A DNA stretch of 6,383 nucleotides, taken from Candidatus Dadabacteria bacterium UBA2774 (GTDB lineage: Bacteria > Desulfobacterota_D > UBA1144 > Nemesobacterales > UBA2774). The DNA is taken from positions 1-6,383 of the forward strand of contig DEIM01000127.1 in assembly GCA_002352485.1 (NCBI GenBank), read 5' to 3'. A program made the translations under genes and the position numbers. Below, piece after piece: positions 5,604 through 6,383 of the stretch; position 1 is the first letter of the stretch, and each line of letters starts with the position of its first letter. Below the pieces are notes generated by a model, which did no database searches, was not told the origin of the DNA, and saw only the letters and a program-made list of their open reading frames with translations.

Positions 5604-6005
5604 TTGAATCACGAAGAATTGATGGAATTGATACTGGACCACTACGAGCACCCGAGGAACTTCGGAGAGATGGAGGGGGCTTCTCTTACTCAGGAGGGCG
5701 GAAACCCCGGCTGCGGTGATCTTATAAAGGTTTATTTAGATATTGGAGAAGACGGCGTTATAGAAAACGTAAGCTTTGACGGGGAGGGGTGTATGGTGAG
5801 TATGGCGGGGACTTCGATAATACTAGAAAAGCTCAAGGGTAAGACTGTTAGCGAGGTGACGGAAACACCAGCTGAGATGGTTTCTTCGATTCTTGGGAAG
5901 AGGCTCGTGACCACGAGGCATAACTGCGCGTTTCTGGGTCTCAATACTCTAAAGAAGGCTGTAATAAAGTGGCGTCAGCAAAAGATGCTTGAGTCAGTTA
6001 AGTAA
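5604..6005 (+). CDS. sufU: IscU/SufU (NifU N-terminal) family Fe-S cluster scaffold protein
   Basis: This 133-aa cytoplasmic protein belongs to the family that either builds [2Fe-2S] clusters (IscU) or, as zinc-bound SufU, accepts sulfur from SufS. Seen: the typical opening ILDHYEHPRNFGEME (10-24); NPGCGDLIKVYL (34-45) with Cys37 and Asp39; FDGEGCMVSMAGTS (58-71) with Cys63; and TRHNCAFLGLNTL (104-116) with Cys108. These are the three cysteines and one aspartate of the metal site. Spacing from second to third cysteine is 45 residues, close to IscU and without the roughly 20-residue insertion of Bacillus SufU. The LPPVK motif read by HscA in IscU is absent (RLVTTRHNC instead). The start is TTG at 5604 with GGAG (5592-5595) eight bases upstream; the ATG at 5587 is in another frame. 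Because it pairs with sufE, sufU is the best symbol, but mechanism (scaffold or sulfur carrier) is not settled. Confidence 0.88.
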   Translation: MNHEELMELILDHYEHPRNFGEMEGASLTQEGGNPGCGDLIKVYLDIGEDGVIENVSFDGEGCMVSMAGTSIILEKLKGKTVSEVTETPAEMVSSILGKRLVTTRHNCAFLGLNTLKKAVIKWRQQKMLESVK

Positions 6006-6041
6006 TAAATCGGAATATATTTTTCAAATTTGGTAAATCAC

Positions 6042-6061
6042 CGGCCTTTATGCCGTTTCTT
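6042..6061. terminator. Weak hairpin between convergent scaffold and cNMP-binding genes
   Basis: CGGC (6042-6045) pairs with GCCG (6052-6055) around CTTTAT, followed by TTTCTT. It lies in the 54-base gap between the scaffold stop and the convergent gene's stop, where a terminator is expected. A four-base stem is marginal and the T-run is interrupted. Confidence 0.3.
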
Positions 6062-6383
6062 AAGACTTGGTTTTCACCACATACATATTGGGGTTCTGAA
6101 GCCTTACGGCCTGGAGTCTCTGCTGCATGATATGCGCGAATCGTTTGAGAAGCTCATACCCAAGGTCGTGGTCTTCCTCGCATTTTGTGCGTATAAACTG
6201 CCCGTCAAGTGAAATTGCATCGGTTTTTGTAACAGCCTTGGCATCGAAGTGACACATATAGGGCGGAAACAGCCATCCCCACCCGAGCACGTCGCCTTCA
6301 CCTATTATTTGAATCGTAATCGGGTCCCTATCCGCGGCAAGCTTCGCTTCAAGACCCACAATGCCCTCTTGAATAATGTAGAA
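6060..6383 (-). CDS. Single-domain cyclic-nucleotide-binding (Crp/Fnr-like fold) protein, C-terminal 107 aa, no HTH
   Basis: The frame enters from the right edge and stops at 6062-6060, so the N-terminus lies outside. Visible residues start FYIIQEGIVGLEAKL and contain IIGEGDVLGWGWLF, the glycine-rich turn of the cNMP-binding beta-roll. FDAKAVTKTDAISLDGQFI follows, then the long C-terminal helix (ELLKRFAHIMQQRLQAVRLQ) that forms the dimer interface in CRP. The protein ends about 10 residues later, so no helix-turn-helix domain is attached. Where CRP has the phosphate-binding Arg-Ser pair, this protein has Met-Cys-His by my alignment, so cAMP binding is doubtful. A GTG at 6359-6357 could be read as a start, but the preceding eight codons are in frame and domain-like, so the true start is upstream. 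It likely works by protein contact rather than as a transcription factor; this is inference. Confidence 0.85.
   Translation of the reverse strand, partial: FYIIQEGIVGLEAKLAADRDPITIQIIGEGDVLGWGWLFPPYMCHFDAKAVTKTDAISLDGQFIRTKCEEDHDLGYELLKRFAHIMQQRLQAVRLQNPNMYVVKTKS

Noticed and set aside
5587..5607. Six-codon frame (ATG to TGA) overlapping the TTG start of the scaffold gene, possible coupling leader
   Set aside because: It has no ribosome binding site of its own and would contain the GGAG used by the scaffold gene; most likely chance.
6030..6212. 60-codon plus-strand frame at the right end
   Set aside because: It overlaps the antisense of the cNMP-binding gene and shows no domain or start signal.

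Overview
The window is about 6.4 kb of compact bacterial chromosome of moderate GC content. It carries seven genes that can be assigned to families or domains and one unrecognised small membrane protein; two genes run off the window edges. Shine-Dalgarno sites (AAGGAGGT, AGGAGG, GGAG), TTG starts and an intrinsic terminator all indicate Bacteria. A type II NADH dehydrogenase and a proton antiporter suggest a respiring organism. Nothing seen fixes the phylum. The sulfurtransferase resembles mycobacterial CysA-type enzymes, but that family is widespread.

Layout. Left edge, minus strand: the first 244 residues of an NDH-2 type NADH dehydrogenase (1-732). It is divergent from a plus-strand CPA-type cation/proton antiporter with a C-terminal TrkA-N-like Rossmann domain (992-2791). 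The AT-rich gap between them (733-991) holds a candidate promoter, several inverted and direct repeats, and an operator-like palindrome just upstream of the antiporter ribosome binding site. Next, on the minus strand, come a two-CBS-domain protein (3329-3772, start corrected to a site with a perfect Shine-Dalgarno) and a very acidic tail-anchored membrane protein (2873-3280). They are 48 bp apart and probably form an operon converging on the antiporter. A second divergent gap of 348 bp separates the CBS gene from a two-domain thiosulfate sulfurtransferase (4121-4966), which ends at a strong rho-independent terminator.

After that terminator lie two iron-sulfur assembly genes, SufE-like (5116-5538) and an IscU/SufU-like scaffold (5604-6005). 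Both start at TTG with GGAG eight bases upstream. The window ends with the C-terminal 107 residues of a minus-strand single-domain cyclic-nucleotide-binding protein that has no DNA-binding domain.

How the genes fit together. The sulfurtransferase, SufE and scaffold all handle persulfide sulfur, so 4121-6005 reads as a small sulfur/Fe-S block, although no cysteine desulfurase or SufBCD is visible here. NDH-2 and the antiporter concern respiration and ion homeostasis. I see no mobile element, CRISPR array, rRNA or tRNA, and no clear new multi-gene system. The points most worth a second look are the palindromic sites in the divergent regions, the FNR-box-like site ahead of sufE, the pairing of SufE with an IscU-like scaffold, the acidic membrane protein next to the CBS protein, and the HTH-less cNMP-binding protein.
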